In this document: positions 24,586 through 37,140 of the stretch, piece by piece
Layout: each line of letters opens with the position of its first letter
Numbering within the stretch: position 1 is the stretch's first letter
DNA from: Megachile rotundata
Taxonomy: Eukaryota > Arthropoda > Insecta > Hymenoptera > Megachilidae
Direction: 5' to 3'
Assembly (NCBI RefSeq): GCF_050947335.1
Contig: NC_134995.1
Coordinates: 5,804,501 to 5,868,500, forward strand
DNA: 64,000 nt
Notes under the pieces: model-generated
Seen by the model: only the letters and a program-made list of their open reading frames with translations
Databases searched by the model: none
Told to the model about the DNA's origin: nothing
Translations under genes and position numbers: made by a program

Positions 24586-26218
24586 ATAGGAATTTGGAGA
24601 TCTCACTTGAGAATATACAAACTTCAGGAGACATTTGCAAATACACAAGAAAAGATTTATATGTTAGTAATCTGATACATGATGATGTGGGAATATAGAA
24701 ATTTGAAGCACGCAACATATAACATGAAATGAGATTTGAAACATATAATGAAACATGGACTTAAAACATGTAAATTGTGAATACTTTTGGACATATACTA
24801 ATTTATGAACATGAAAATTAGGAGATATAGAGATTTGGAAACTAATATTCTCTATACAAAAATGAATTATGTTGAGAAACACTGAGTATTTCTAGAGTAA
24901 TAGTGAAAACAATAGATACACATATTGAACACCGTTTGATCATAACGTCGTGGGTACTTTTCCGTCAATTTATTAATAACAAAATTTCTTCAAAAATCAA
25001 AATTTCATTAAGTTACACGAATTAAGTTCTACCTTCCTCCACATTTTTCTTCTATCTACCCAAATTCTATAACCCAATCTCGTAAACCCCGTACATCACT
25101 CGATATTTCGCCCTATACGACAGATTAAACGTATCCCAAAAGAACAAACAAGAGCTCCGTAATTTTTTTCCCTGATAGATAAATTCATGTTGGAAATTTC
25201 CGAATCTTATCGCATGTGATTTCGCTTTTATAGGTGCAGCGTCAATTATGAACGTCCCTAGGCTAATAAATCCCGAATGGTCCTAATGAAACGGCAAACT
25301 GCGTGACTCGTTCTCGTCGTTTTCGCGGTCCCGAATCGCTCGATGGTTACGCGATGAAATCTCGTAACGTTCGTGTCAAGATTTGCATAATTCGCTGTGA
25401 TAATTAAGCGATCTGCATATTACGTTCACCGCCATGTCAGTTTCTCTTTTAAGGGCAAATAGTCCCTGGCACGATCCTAAAGTTCCCCTTCTGTGCCCAC
25501 AATTTCTCCCCGTATTTCGCTATTAGATTAGAGCGTTGTAACGAGTAATATTCACGTAACAGCCTCGTATCTGTCCCCTCGTTTGCCCCTAGTGTTTCAG
25601 CACCAAGCAACCAGGGCTAGTGATTTCGCACACGCATGACACGGAACGGAAATCTCTCGTTGATATTGGAAAACACACACGATGCTCTCCTCTCCCTCTT
25701 TTTTTCGTTATTCCCTTGTACCGATGGACGTCGAAACAATTGCCGGATACGCCGGAAAATATCGGGTGTATATGGACTTTCAACGTTCCTCGTACTTCCA
25801 TGCACTCGTTTCTTTGTAATCACTGTAAAACGAATCGCGCTGCGAGCACCGTTACGGAGTTCTTCAATTTTATATCCTTTGTATTCCGTACACAATTTTT
25901 GATACGTTGAGTTTGTTAAAGCGGTATTGGAAAACTAAGTGGAATCTCGAAAGTTATTAATATTTTCAGAAAATCGTTCTGCTGGGGAATAAGCATTGTT
26001 TTTCTTCCTTTGTGAGTTGCATTTTAAGATAAATGTGTTGTAATATAATTCTTTATTAATAGAATACGTAAAAAAAGAAATACACAAATAGAACTCTAAT
26101 AAGTATAATAAAACAAACTTATAATACTGTATGAATCAGATAATGTCAAACAGATAAAATAAACTTATAGCAGGAAAAAATTACAGCAATCTCCTTTATT
26201 ACTACCTAAATGTGGCTT

Positions 26219-26635
26219 TTAACCCTTTGCACTATTTTGGCCAGTCTGACTCGTGACGCACTCGTACTTCGGCCGTGATCAATTTTACTCGAATTTTTAA
26301 TACGTTTCAATTTGGAGTTCACGTTCAATCATAATTTGCATAGTCAACAATTGAATAATAACATATTGAGATAACATTTCAATTTTTTTGTCTATTTTAA
26401 CCCTTCGCACTCGAGGATAATTTTATTGTTTGCAAACAGCAACTTTAAAATATTAATTAAAATGTTAAATGAGTTCTTTTGAGGTTATTATTTCTCTATT
26501 AACAGTGTTGTCTATTTTACTATGTTTGTACATCACATGAGCACTATTATAGAATTAATTAAATAATGCTTATTTCAAATTGTTGTATTAAATCGAATGG
26601 TGCCTGAGAGGCGCCTCTCGAGCGCAAAGGGTTAA
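26219..26635. mobile_element. 417-bp TTAA-bounded miniature element, AACCCTTTGC termini
   Basis: The left end is TTAACCCTTTGC (26219) and the right end is GCAAAGGGTTAA (to 26635), a 12-bp perfect inverted repeat with TTAA edges. An internal AACCCTTCGCACTCGAGG at about 26400 resembles another left end, so this may be two nested or adjacent copies. It has no ORF. Confidence 0.72.
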
Positions 26636-26644
26636 TATTATAAC

Positions 26645-26895
26645 TTAACCCCTTCCCGTGCTTTGACGAGTCTCACTCGTAACGCACTCACAACTCAAAT
26701 GTGATTAATGTTACTCAAATTTTGAATACTCTTTAACTTGAAGTTTAGATCCAACTATAATTTGCGTTGTCAAGGATCCCTGAATATAAAATACTTAGAA
26801 CATTTTAATTGTCTTTGTTCGTTTTAATGTTATAGTCCTGAATGGTTAGTCTTGACTGACGTACCTCATAAATAAATGGCACGACAAGGGGTTAA
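26645..26895. mobile_element. 251-bp TTAA-bounded miniature element related to its neighbour
   Basis: The left end TTAACCCCTTCCCGTGC and the right end, reading inward TTAACCCCTTGTCGTGCC, are near-perfect inverted repeats. The first 100 bases run parallel to those of the 26219 element (GACGAGTCTCACTCGTAACGCACTC against CAGTCTGACTCGTGACGCACTC), so the two are diverged members of one family placed side by side. Confidence 0.75.
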
Positions 26896-27305
26896 TTGAG
26901 CAGTTCTGTCTGACGCAGCTGACAAATAAGTCATAGTGCAAAGTTAATAATAATATTAATTATAATATAAGTTAATAATATAAGTTAATAATAATATTAT
27001 AATAATATTTTATTAATAATAGAAATGTTGCATTATGGAAGGTAAAAGTGAATTTGTGCGACAAGAAAGTGCACTTAAAAATAAATCTGAAGAGGTTAAA
27101 CGTAAGGTAAGCATGGTCGAAGTTGAGGGAACGGCGGGAATAAATGCGCATAGAATTAAGACAGTAAATGGAGTTGAGAATAATATAAACGACGGGAGTG
27201 CGTTGCAGATTCATGGATGGCCATTCTACGTAGCTGGGTAAAGCGGTACAGGGTGGACAGCCGTAGTAATGACTGTCGTGCCTGCAAACACCCTGTGCCT
27301 GCAAT

Positions 27306-27599
27306 CTAATGACTGACCAAACAGAAATCTGCATAACACTTGGCGAAGTGTGGGTCGCCTCCTTCTCCGTCGTTGAATCCTCCCTTGGCCCCCTCCGTCA
27401 AACCGCCAAACTTTCTCGGCTTTGGGTCCGACCAGGAATTCCCAGTTGTAATTGAATTGTCAGCGAGTTTCGTCCGGGATTCCACCTGCTGATTGGGGAA
27501 AGTTCGCAAAGCCGCTTGCCGAACTTGACCATACATTCCTCTTCCACCCAGGACCCTGTTGTTAGCGTCCCGCAGTCGTTCATTGACGTTTATCGACAT
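27306..27599 (-). other. Protein-like 97-codon ORF nested in the CELF intron, unrecognised
   Basis: It begins MSINVNERLRDANNRVLGGR and runs through a Gly/Lys-rich middle (FGGLTEGAKGGFNDGEGGDP) to end ADFCLVSH. Codons look balanced and the block is much GC-richer than its flanks. There is no signal peptide or membrane segment. A partly open frame follows downstream on the same strand (27240-27300, containing HDSHYYGCPPC), which could be a second exon or a frameshifted continuation: possible acceptors ending GCAG are near 27283 and 27301, but no good donor pairs with them. It could be a nested gene, an old retrocopy or chance. I do not recognise the family. Confidence 0.2.
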
Positions 27600-28335
27600 A
27601 TCGAACTTCCGGACACTTGTTTATTAGCATTACGCTTAATGGTACGGCTTGACGGCTAACGATGAAACATCGGTTTAGTAGCTGCCAATGATCGATGAGA
27701 GGATACAGTGACAGAGCGAGAATTACGGAACATGTTTGATGGCAATTTACCTCATCCCGTTTCGACTTCCACGCTCGATCCGCTGATACTCTATCATGAA
27801 TTTTGCTTTCGGAGTTACGTTTTAACGTTTCGTTACAGGTTCTTGATAAACTGACTTTTCTGGATAAACTGCTTTGTATATGGAAAATAAACATCGCTTG
27901 CAAGATTCGATATTCATGAAATTTACGTGTTTCATTTTTTAAGAGGTAATATCATTACTCAATTAGATTTACTTTTGTTGTGATTGGAATACTAAGAATG
28001 TTTAAATTAGAATATGTGGAGTTCCACAGTCAATTATTTCTCCATGTGTGCCTTGAATAACTGTAGCTTCTTGACAAACTATTATATATTCTTTGTGCGT
28101 TTGTCATGACAAAGAATGTACAACCATGATGTCATAATAATATGCCGCAATTTTTTGTCGCAAAAATGCACGTGAAATTGAGGTTAAAGTACTTTTGTCG
28201 TACTTTACATTGTAAAATTAGATAGAGCATAAACTGTCCTTTCTTCATTTATTCGTGTGCTTGATACTAAAATTCGCATACTGTGATGCACTTTGTAGAA
28301 ATAGAAAAAGTACATAGTGGCATGAAAATACTCAC

Positions 28336-28415
28336 CGGCATAGTTTGGCTACCGTGTAAAGAATTAATCGCCGCTAGCGCTTCTTGATGTGACGAGAGTT
28401 TTACGAATGCACAAC
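28336..28415 (-). CDS. bru3: CELF/Bruno exon: RRM2 RNP1 strand and following helix
   Basis: This 80-bp exon encodes CAFVKLSSHQEALAAINSLH followed by GSQTMP, after completing a glycine codon with the last base of the previous exon. KGCAFVK is the RNP1 core of RRM2, whose aromatic residue stacks on RNA. SSHQEALAAIN is the second helix of the RRM, and HGSQTMP leads to the last strand. The acceptor reads CTTTCAG before GTTGTGC and the donor is CCG followed by GTGAGT. Vertebrate CELF genes have, as I recall, an exon of the same length here, which supports an ancient boundary. The exon is isolated, with 21.2 kb of intron after it and more than 35 kb before it. I searched by eye for the preceding exon (RRM2 RNP2, expected KLFVGML) and did not find it. 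Confidence 0.93.
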
Positions 28416-28599
28416 CTGAAAGCAAAAGAGACATTTCATTAATTTACTGTTATCTACTGAGTTATCAAATTATTTTATTCTTGTAAGGGGTTAATTATAT
28501 GTAGATTTGTATAGGTTAGGTTAGTATGTTTTCATAACCTTTAAAGTATGAATACATAAGTATACAATGAAACAATGACATGATTTTCAAATTATTTTT

Positions 28600-29060
28600 T
28601 ACTGAAATTCTCAAGTGCATAAATTTTTAGAAAATGTAAATGTACAAATTCTTGCATTCTTAAGAATATAAACTTTCATATTCCTAGATTCGCGAATTAG
28701 GTGATTCTCAGAAATTCTAAAATTCACAAATTGCTAAAATCCCAAATTTCTAGCTCGTGAAATTCCCAAATCCCCAAATTTCTAGGTGTTGAAATTCCAA
28801 GATTTCCAAATTCTTAGCTGCTAAAATCCCAAAATCCCCAAATTTCTAGGTATTGAAATTCCAAGACCACCAAATGCTTACTTTCCGAAATTCCGAAATC
28901 CCCAAATTTCTAAGTATTGAAATTCCAATATTCCCAAATTTCTAGTTCTTGAATTTCCCAAATCCCCGAATTTCTAAATCTCAAAATCTCAACATCTCAA
29001 ACTCTAGGTCTTGAAATCCCAAGATTTCCAAACATTTAATCTAACAACCCTTCAAAATGT
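28600..29060. repeat. Degenerate pyrimidine-rich array of CCCAAATTTCTAGG words
   Basis: Words such as AAATCCCCAAATTTCTAGGT and GAAATTCCAAGATTTCCAAA recur about every 60 bp from 28730 to 29030, with decayed flanks. Confidence 0.8.
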
Positions 29061-29892
29061 CCAATCCTTAAAAATCCCTAAAAATGAACAAACAAGAGGA
29101 TTCTGCTCTTTATCTACCATATGTCCCCTAAATAAATCAGATTTGCTATCGAATGTATTTGCACGATGCATCAATCATTAATACAGTTCATAATTAAATT
29201 TCAAGCCTTCAATTTTACCAAAAACAATAATGCACCTGTGCAATACATCATCACATAATAAAATTTGCAACGAAATTCAGACCTTCAAATTTGATAAAAA
29301 GAGAGATGTCGAAAATAAATCCTAATAAACGAAAATAAGTCCGAATTTTTTGATCGGAGAAGGTAAAATAAAACGACAGTTTTTGTTTCGTTTGTCCACA
29401 GGAACGAAAATATCGCGCGAACGATTCGATACTTGAAGAAGACGCGTAAATCGTTTTATCTTCAAGAAGGACACGGAGTAAGGGTAAAAAGGAGTTCCCT
29501 TTCCGCCATTGTCACAGAGTCGAGACCATCCCCAACGATGATGGAACGATTAATCGCCCCTTCTCCCTGCCACGTGCGCTTATCGTTATAGTTAGATGGA
29601 GACGCGAAGACAAAGAACTCGAGGGTGCTTTGAAAAATTGACGCGCCAACGGAGCGCAACGTGCACTTAATAAAAGATGTTTACCACGAACGGAGAAACG
29701 CTCCGTAATCCGGGACACCACTTCCGGTTTCGAGCAATAACGATGCGTATCACGGCCAAACGATACTGAGAAATTACCCTCGGTAATAGTTCGATACGCA
29801 ATCGATTACCGACACCTAGAAATCTGACGAGTTACATTTTCTTTCTTGCTGATTATTTCTTCTCTTACTAATTATTAATTACAGTATTTTCG

Positions 29893-29915
29893 TTAGGTTA
29901 GGTTAAGTTAGGTTA
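29893..29915. repeat. Short TTAGG-type run
   Basis: TTAGGTTAGGTTAAGTTAGG is a few units of the insect telomeric pentamer with one change. It is too short to call an interstitial telomere. Confidence 0.6.
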
Positions 29916-30480
29916 CCATTTGTCAGGGTAAAAATTGCGTCAGTGTAATTTTCTAACGAATATATATTATAAAAATTGTTAAGAATTTGTTCGTTTGCCT
30001 AATGAGATGTTTGTATTAATTTCTTGGAACCATGAGCAGTAAACGTGTACAAAATATTGTGAATATGTCAAGATCAGTGAGAAACAAAAATCATATAATA
30101 GAATTTTCAATCGTTTTAATATGGCAGTCAACTGTGAGAATAAAATGTAAAGGTTAATACAAAAATCTTATTAATCTAAAATTCAATTGGATGTAGTTGA
30201 AAATAAATAAAACGTATATGGCCAACATACGTCTTTATACAAAATGGTGGTCTGCAATGGTTAGCTACTTAAATGTTTATAGTATTTTTGTTTGAACGTT
30301 TTTAACATCAGTTCTTACTATTTGCAAACATAACCTATATATTCTTTTCATATTTTGTATTAATAAAAGTAACATTTACATTTGAACGTGTATGTGAGTA
30401 TCACATCATTCTACGATGAATTTCTTGAATTTTTATAAGGCTTATAACATTTATTTTCTTTTTCCTTATAAACATAACCT

Positions 30481-30582
30481 ATAAACATATTCTTGCTCTT
30501 TATAAACATAACCTATAAACATATTCTTGCTCTTTATAAACATAACCTATAAATATATTCTTGTTCCTTATAAACATAAGAA
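30481..30582. repeat. 34-bp tandem repeat, three copies
   Basis: ATAAACATATTCTTGCTC starts at 30481, 30515 and (with one change) 30549. A half copy precedes them. Confidence 0.92.
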
Positions 30583-32454
30583 ACGTTCAACCAAAGATCG
30601 TAACATCTTCATCACTGTCTGCAGGTGATAAAAGCAAGCCAAGAGCCATTAACATTCATAAGAATTATTAAACGTTTTCAGATTTTCAGCGACTGAGCAC
30701 GTTCAGAAATATAAATGAGGTTCGATTACGCCGATCGAGGTAGGTTGGGGCAGGATTGAAAGGAATTAGAGCGAAAAGAGGGCACTCATCTCCATACCTG
30801 CTGGAGTATGACGAGATAACGTTCAAGTCTATCCTTGTTCCAGGACTTTTTTTTGAAGAACTCTCGGTAGTCCTTCGCTTCGACGTCTGCCTTTCAATGC
30901 GAAATCGTTGTTCGAGTGACACCGGGGAGACAATATTAGTCTCCTGGTCGATATTTCGATTTTTTAAGTTATAACGAAGACCTTGACACGTTCTCTGATT
31001 TATTCTGTCAATATCGATAGCTATGAATATTTAATTTTTCAAGAATTAATCTTATATGAATTTTGATTTATTTAGCAGCAAGGAAAACCTTCATTCATTT
31101 ATTAATTTTAGTCCATGTAATTTTTGTGTAATTCGTAAGTTGATTATTTTTATTGCAATTAAAATGACATGTTCTGTTAAAAATGTGTGATCATAATTAG
31201 ATCACATATAAATGTAATTAAATATGATTATGATTATGAATGAAATATATGACATTATATTATAATAAATATATGATATCATTTTAATAAAAAATAATTA
31301 TGATTAAAATCATAACATGATTATCTAACAACAAACATCATAAAACAATAATAATCTAATAATACTAATCATAAAATGCTTATCTAATATTCTTGTTTGT
31401 CTGACATATGAAAGATCATTCTCCTGAAGATATGATTGCTCAAAGTTATTTGAACTCAGTAATTCACTGGTACTTTGAAGGATTATTTTCATACACGCAA
31501 TTTGCATGCATTGCCATGCATGCACATTTTGCCTCTATAGGAGTTTCATAATAAAACTGTATGCTTCCAATGCATAAATTATATTTTATTATTCCAACCT
31601 GACCGATTCAAGTAACAAAATTCTTTTAAACCATAGAACTATTAAAATTATGCTTAAAGTTGACTTTGATCAATTTGTTTCCAGTGCAGATTGATTGTCT
31701 TGACCCGAGTTCTTTACACTGGCGACAAATGAAAGACAAACAGCGAGGTCTAATCTGAAGCGAACCGCATTTTAAAATATTACTCCGCCCCTAACCTAAT
31801 TCTGGCTTCATCTTTAAATCTCGCGCCCGCGTTATCCTTAATCAGAAATATTACCGGCGAAAAAAACGAACAGGGAACAGCACTCGAATTAACTAGATCG
31901 TTCAACGGACGACACGCTTAACCGACGTTCCATTTTTATCGAGCGTGAGAATCGCCGACATTTTGAACTGCGTCTACAGAAGTCGACGAATTTCACGAAA
32001 GAATTCTCGAAATCGGAGGTAAAAGCGATCCGGTGGACAAGATTTTCTCGCGATTCAACCCCTGTCGTTCGTCGACATCGCAAGAATTTGTCCGAGGCTG
32101 CCGGGGTTGTTCTGACCCGTTCCGCTATTTGTTCTTGTGCAAGCGAAATCTCCGACGGAGCTCTCGAAGGCGATGCGCTCTTGAGATTTTTCCCCGATGC
32201 TTCGAAAGCAGACGGGGAGTAAGGTCGCGTGGAAATAAAAGACTCGAATTTCTCGAAAGTTCGCGTATTTCTATACATACAGCGTCTCTATGTACACTCT
32301 TTCCCTTTCGCGTGCACATACGTACGTCGTTAGCCAAAAGCTGTAAATATAACGGGTGTTCTTTTGTACAGAAACTCAATTCTATTATAAAAAGTTAATA
32401 ATTGTTTTATTAAAAAATGTTGACACGATTTAAAAGTATATTGTATCAAGAGGG

Positions 32455-32590
32455 TAGTCTTTATAATTTTTATAATTTGTATAAAGTTTGTAATTTGTAT
32501 AATTTTTATAATTTGTATAATATGTATAGATTTTATAATATCTATAATTTGTTTAGACGTTATAAAATTTATAATTTATATAGCAGGTGC
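32455..32590. repeat. TATAATTTGTATAA low-complexity tract
   Basis: Irregular repeats of TATAATTTGTA and TATAATTTTTA. No long unit is seen. Confidence 0.75.
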
Positions 32591-33556
32591 ATTTAAATCT
32601 GCAGTTAGTGTAATAATATATTTTTTTTTATGAAATTTTTGTAAATTATAAGAATGTTAGAAGCTTTGCTCTTTGAATACAATATATGTGTAAGGCATGT
32701 TTGAAATTATTTGAGAGATCAATGTTATAAGAAATGTTAGCATATTAACTAAATAAAATCTGTTTTGAACAAATAATTTTATTATTCAAAAATTTATTTT
32801 TACTATTCTTACTTATCGTATTTGAAATTTGCTTTAAATATTTTCTTTTAAATTTTAAGCCTAATGGTATACAAATATACTAAATATTTTGGTATACCTA
32901 CTTCAAATTTATATTGTTTATATACAAATAAAAAATTTAATTTAATCTAACTTTTATTTTATAATTGAACATTATTCTTGTTGAAACTTCAAATGTAATC
33001 TGAGCAAACTTGAGATATAATTTACACACTCAAAATTCTTGTTTAAATTTTAAGTCTAACACAACTGGTTACACAATGTTACCAAAACTATTTATTCCCG
33101 TTCAAACTTCAATCTAATTCAATCAACCCCTAAACAGGAATAATGTAACTTAAGATTCTAACCTAATCTAATTTTGCACAAAATTTAATTATTCGAAATT
33201 TGATCTTGTTTAAACATCAAGTCTAACTTGCCTTAACTACACAACGTTATCATTTAAATCTTATTCTTGTCGAAATTTCAAGTTTAACCTAATCCTAAAT
33301 ATAGTCATTTCACCTTCATGCATTTACAGGGAGTATAAACTTTGCACTCCGTAATTTCTATCACCTACCAACTTCATTTACAAAATAGATAAGAAAGTCC
33401 TTAATAAAATATATTGTAACAGTGTACAGTATGTAACAAATATTTTTCATTTATCATAAAGAATAAATAAATGAAAATGTATGTACTCAACCAATCTATT
33501 TGTCTGAATTATACGATTCAAGAAATGTGATATCGAGCCACACTCGACATAGGAAT

Positions 33557-33720
33557 GCAAAGGGTTAAGAGTGTCAAGGAATCCTGTTTTTGAAAATAGG
33601 CTTAAAAAATTCCACCATATTTTTTCCAAACAATATTCCATCGAAATATACTTTCGTAACTTTGTATCGATATTTAGGTTTTCGGTTTGTGGTGTACCAC
33701 CCTGTATGCACAGATGGCAT
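33557..33720. mobile_element. Possible transposon edges: solo TTAA end and CACCCTGTA end
   Basis: GCAAAGGGTTAA at 33557-33568 equals the right terminus of the 26219 element without a visible partner. About 120 bases later GGTGTACCACCCTGTA resembles terminal sequence seen on several insect transposons. A minus-strand frame between them (ending VEFFKPIFKNRIP) has a faint transposase-like look but no catalytic motif. The assignment is uncertain. Confidence 0.25.
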
Positions 33721-34397
33721 GTGTATATCTATTCGGCTGTTCCAGCGGCTCCTTCTCGCCGGCTCGAAAACTATGTTTGCCCCCTCGAACAACGGTGAAC
33801 AACAAACACTGGACAAACCGTTCTGCCCTCCACCGACGACGATGTAGACTAGTTTCGTGGATCTTCCCGTTCCCATTTCGTCTCGACCCCTTCTCGACCC
33901 CTGCCTAAAACCCCCACGGTTTCGGTGTTCTCTCTTTCCTCTTCGCCTGTATGCCGCCACAGCCGGTTCGAACCAATCGATAACGCCTGCGAGACTTTCC
34001 GCTCATATATTTGATTGCTCGGCAAACATGTCTAAGTTTATTCTGCGGCCCCCTGCTTCTCTTCAGCCCCCTGCACCCCCCGAGCGGCGAAGCGCTAACG
34101 CGCGACCACCACGCTCGCTAGGCTTTCCGATACGTTGGAAACTCTCCAACGGACATGTGGAACAACCTTTACTCTTTTTTAATCCTGGGAAAACGATTTG
34201 ATCGTATTAGAACGGTGTTTATCATTCGATGGCGTTTCACGTCGTTCGATTTGCCTTCTTTGATCGCGTGTCGTTCACTTTTTGAGGTTAGGTAGCTTAA
34301 ACTCTCTTTTTCCTAAGCCTTTTATGATGCGACTTTTAATTCATCTCGAAAAGTTGCTTTTATCAATATTTTTTCTTTTGAAAATTTTTGCAACTTC

Positions 34398-34477
34398 AGT
34401 TATCTTTAACTATCTATTTAGTTATCACTTGAGTTATCTTTAACTATCTATTTAGTTATCACTTGAGTTATCTTTAA
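34398..34477. repeat. 34-bp tandem duplication
   Basis: AGTTATCTTTAACTATCTAT starts at 34398 and 34432, with a partial third copy at 34466. Confidence 0.92.
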
Positions 34478-36639
34478 AATTATGTGGCTCAAAGAGTCAA
34501 TATGTTGATGTTGAAAATTATATTAGATATTTTTATTACTGATTTTATCAAGTACTTCTGCAATATTTTACTAAATATTAAAATATATAAATATTTTTTG
34601 CAGTATTTCTGTATTTACTCACAGTACGACTTTTAATGAAAAAATTAAAAAATTTTCCTTGAACCTCCATAAATTTTTTTATGCTTATAATTGAAAATCG
34701 AATATTACAAACTGATTACAGTAGTCAAATTTAAAAAAGTCAGCAAGTTGTCAATTTCATATAAGTCCATGCCAATGAGTTTATATTTTAAACTACTTAC
34801 AATTTTCTAGTTTCCTAACGTTTTTTATCCTCGAATAAATTTATTGAATTTGCTCAAAGTTACAGGTACCAAAGCAAAAAGTGTTCCACTTATCCGTTCA
34901 ATACTATTCACGGACGAACAGATACAAACTCATTAATCTTGTTATATTTACCGTAGAAAACTTACGGAACTTTCGGAAAACTTCTATCCCTTATCGATTA
35001 AACGAGAGTTAATAATTGAATTTATCTGAAGGACGTCGAAAACCTCATTAGATCCGGGTGTAATTGTTTTTGGGATTAAGGACCAGGGTAGAGAAGATTA
35101 CCGTTGCCGTAGTTTATTTGAAAAACCTTCGATTCCACGACAAATTAATGAACGTTTGTTTGTTTTTCCGTTGGAGTAGCATTGCTGGAACAACGGGAAA
35201 ACATAATCGCGTGATTGGGGTAGCGAGTTGCGTTTGCTTTTCTCCTTTTTGCAGATCCGAAAGAAAAATTCAGTTGTAAAAATATCGAACACTTTTCAAC
35301 GTACTGGTTTCAAATTTCGGAACTAACGTTTATTTTTGATGGCGAAGTAATATCGTTCGTGTTACGTGTTTTTTATTCAGTTTTACTCATTTTTAAATAT
35401 TATACTAATTATATTAATTTCTTGTATGAAAAATATGTCACAGTTATGAAATATTAATAATATATGTATATACATGGAATTTAAAATCAAATTTCATGAT
35501 TTAATTTTCTTATATATTATGTAAGGTTATAATACATTTATAATCATTTATAGTAATTTTTTATTGACAGTTTTGAAGATATTAAAGTTTACTGCTATAT
35601 ATATATGCTTTTTTATTAATATAATAAAAATATAAATAATTAATTTTTGAATTTATATATATTCCATTAAAACTTAATTTTAATATTCCTTAATATTTCC
35701 TTAAATTGTAGAATTTATCAGTGTTTGAAAGGGGGTTGCAGTCTCCTAACTCTTTCATACTGATTAGTAATTTATTTTTATTATTTTTGTTATTTCTAAA
35801 CTTACATATAATTATTGTATTGGAATTACACAATTTTTTATTTGAGCATGAAAGTGTCATGAATTATTATTTAAAATTTATGAAATTAATTTATATTTTG
35901 TTAGCTATAATAGAAGACAAAATTCTTTTGAAACATTTTTCAGTGTCAAATAGTACATCATTATTAGTTAATATTTTTAACTAATTGTATTTACATACTT
36001 TTAACATTTAATACATAACAAAAATATTAAATTTTATTTTTCACCTTCAACACGAAAATACACCATCAAAAATATATTTGTGATAAGTCGAGAGACAAAA
36101 TCAATAAGATAAAGAATTCTAGATACTAAAATCTCTGAAATCTTTTACAAAGCAATTTAAGATGCAAATTAGGTATACGTTACAGTTAGTCGATTATGTC
36201 TCTTGACCCACATAGTTATGCATATAGTCTCTGTATGTTTCAATGTCTTACATCGATTTTACAACACAGTCGCTGTTACTCTAAAGTTTACTTGATAAAC
36301 CTGGGTTAATTTTGTACGGACTAGTTCTATAGTATCGATTTCCTGGAAACTAATAAGTAATGAACTTTTGTGGCTCTCCTGGAAGAGTAGGATGTAGGAA
36401 TGTATCAGATGTCTGAGTTGTTTGTTGAATAATTTGTTGTAGAAACGTTCGAACTATCATAGTATTTATACTTTATGTATTATATGAAATTGCAATTTTT
36501 AAATGTTAATGTCAATTAAATGTTAATTTGAAAAATATAAGATTAATCATTTTTTTCTGTTAAAATATAGAGGATGATCGTAATATATACAAAATAAATT
36601 GAGATTAATGTTTTCTCTATTAAAATTTTCTCAAAAGTT

Positions 36640-37140
36640 CTCAATTCAATTGAATATTAAAAATCATAACATGCACTGAAAATATTACAAGTTGAATTAA
36701 AAATACTGAAAGTCGAATACAAACAAATCATAATACTTAAAATATTGAATGTCGAATTAAAAATATTGAAAACCAAGTACTAAAAACAATAATAATCGAA
36801 TACCAAAAATAAACATAATACTAAAAATACTGAAAGTCGTATATTAAAAATCGTTGTACTAAAAATACTAAAAGTTGAATATTAAAACTCATAATACTAA
36901 AAATACTACAAGTCAAATACCAAAAATCATTACGCTAAAAATCCTAAAAGTGGAATACCAAAACTCATAATACTAAAAATACTGAAAGTCAAATACTAAA
37001 AATCATAACGCTAAAAATCCTAAAAGTGGAATACTAAAACTCATAATACTAAAAATCATAATACTAAAAATACTGAAAGACAAATACTAAAAATCTTAAC
37101 GCTAAAAATCCTAAAAGTCCACTACAAAAATTCAGCCGAA
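36640..37140. repeat. Degenerate array of AAAATACTGAAAGTCGAATA
   Basis: Units combining AATCATAATACTAAAAATAC and TGAAAGTC(G/A)AATAC recur about every 30-35 bp, sometimes paired into 60-70 bp units with ACGCTAAAAATCCTAAAAG. Confidence 0.85.

Larger units (their letters stand above)
7092..28335 (-). other. Intron of 21.2 kb inside the RRM2 coding region
   Basis: It splits RRM2 between the MP and GASSS codons. The named arrays and mobile elements are listed separately. GC-richer, CpG-containing blocks without a recognised gene lie near 8380-8900, 11040-11480, 12180-12380, 13020-13600, 14170-14690, 15780-16400, 18000-18630, 19860-20470, 21240-21770, 22430-22850, 25200-25920 and 27030-27840. The rest is AT-rich sequence in which I see nothing. 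All ORFs over 60 codons here, apart from the weak candidates listed separately, are unrecognised and usually mirrored by ORFs on the other strand. Confidence 0.75.
435..28415 (-). other. bru3: Partial CELF/Bruno-family gene (bru3-like), four internal exons
   Basis: This is the span of the visible part of one minus-strand gene. Exons at 28336-28415, 6948-7091, 4321-4450 and 435-590 total 510 bp. Phases chain without conflict: the first exon needs one base from upstream, the next two junctions are phase 0, the third is phase 1, and the last exon leaves one base for the next. The joined product runs from RRM2 RNP1 through the end of RRM2 into the divergent linker. CELF proteins bind UGU-rich RNA and control alternative splicing, translation and decay. 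The signatures GASSSVVVKFADT and RRMQQMAG match the CELF3-6 class rather than CELF1/2, which has GCSSP at that position. The family is known; the bru3 assignment is inferred from motif memory. Neither gene end is in the window. Confidence 0.93.

Noticed and set aside
29893..29915. Interstitial telomere
   Set aside because: Only about four pentamers; similar GGTTA words are common here and could be chance.
30481..30582. CRISPR-like regular 34-bp repetition
   Set aside because: Units are contiguous with no unique spacers, in an animal intron.
33574..33960. 128-codon minus-strand ORF with KVYFDGILFGKNMVEFF
   Set aside because: It hints at a transposon tail, but no catalytic residues or paired termini could be found; kept only as a low-confidence repeat edge.
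33960..33985. GGTTCGAACC palindrome as a tRNA T-arm
   Set aside because: No acceptor stem, D-arm or anticodon arm could be placed around it.
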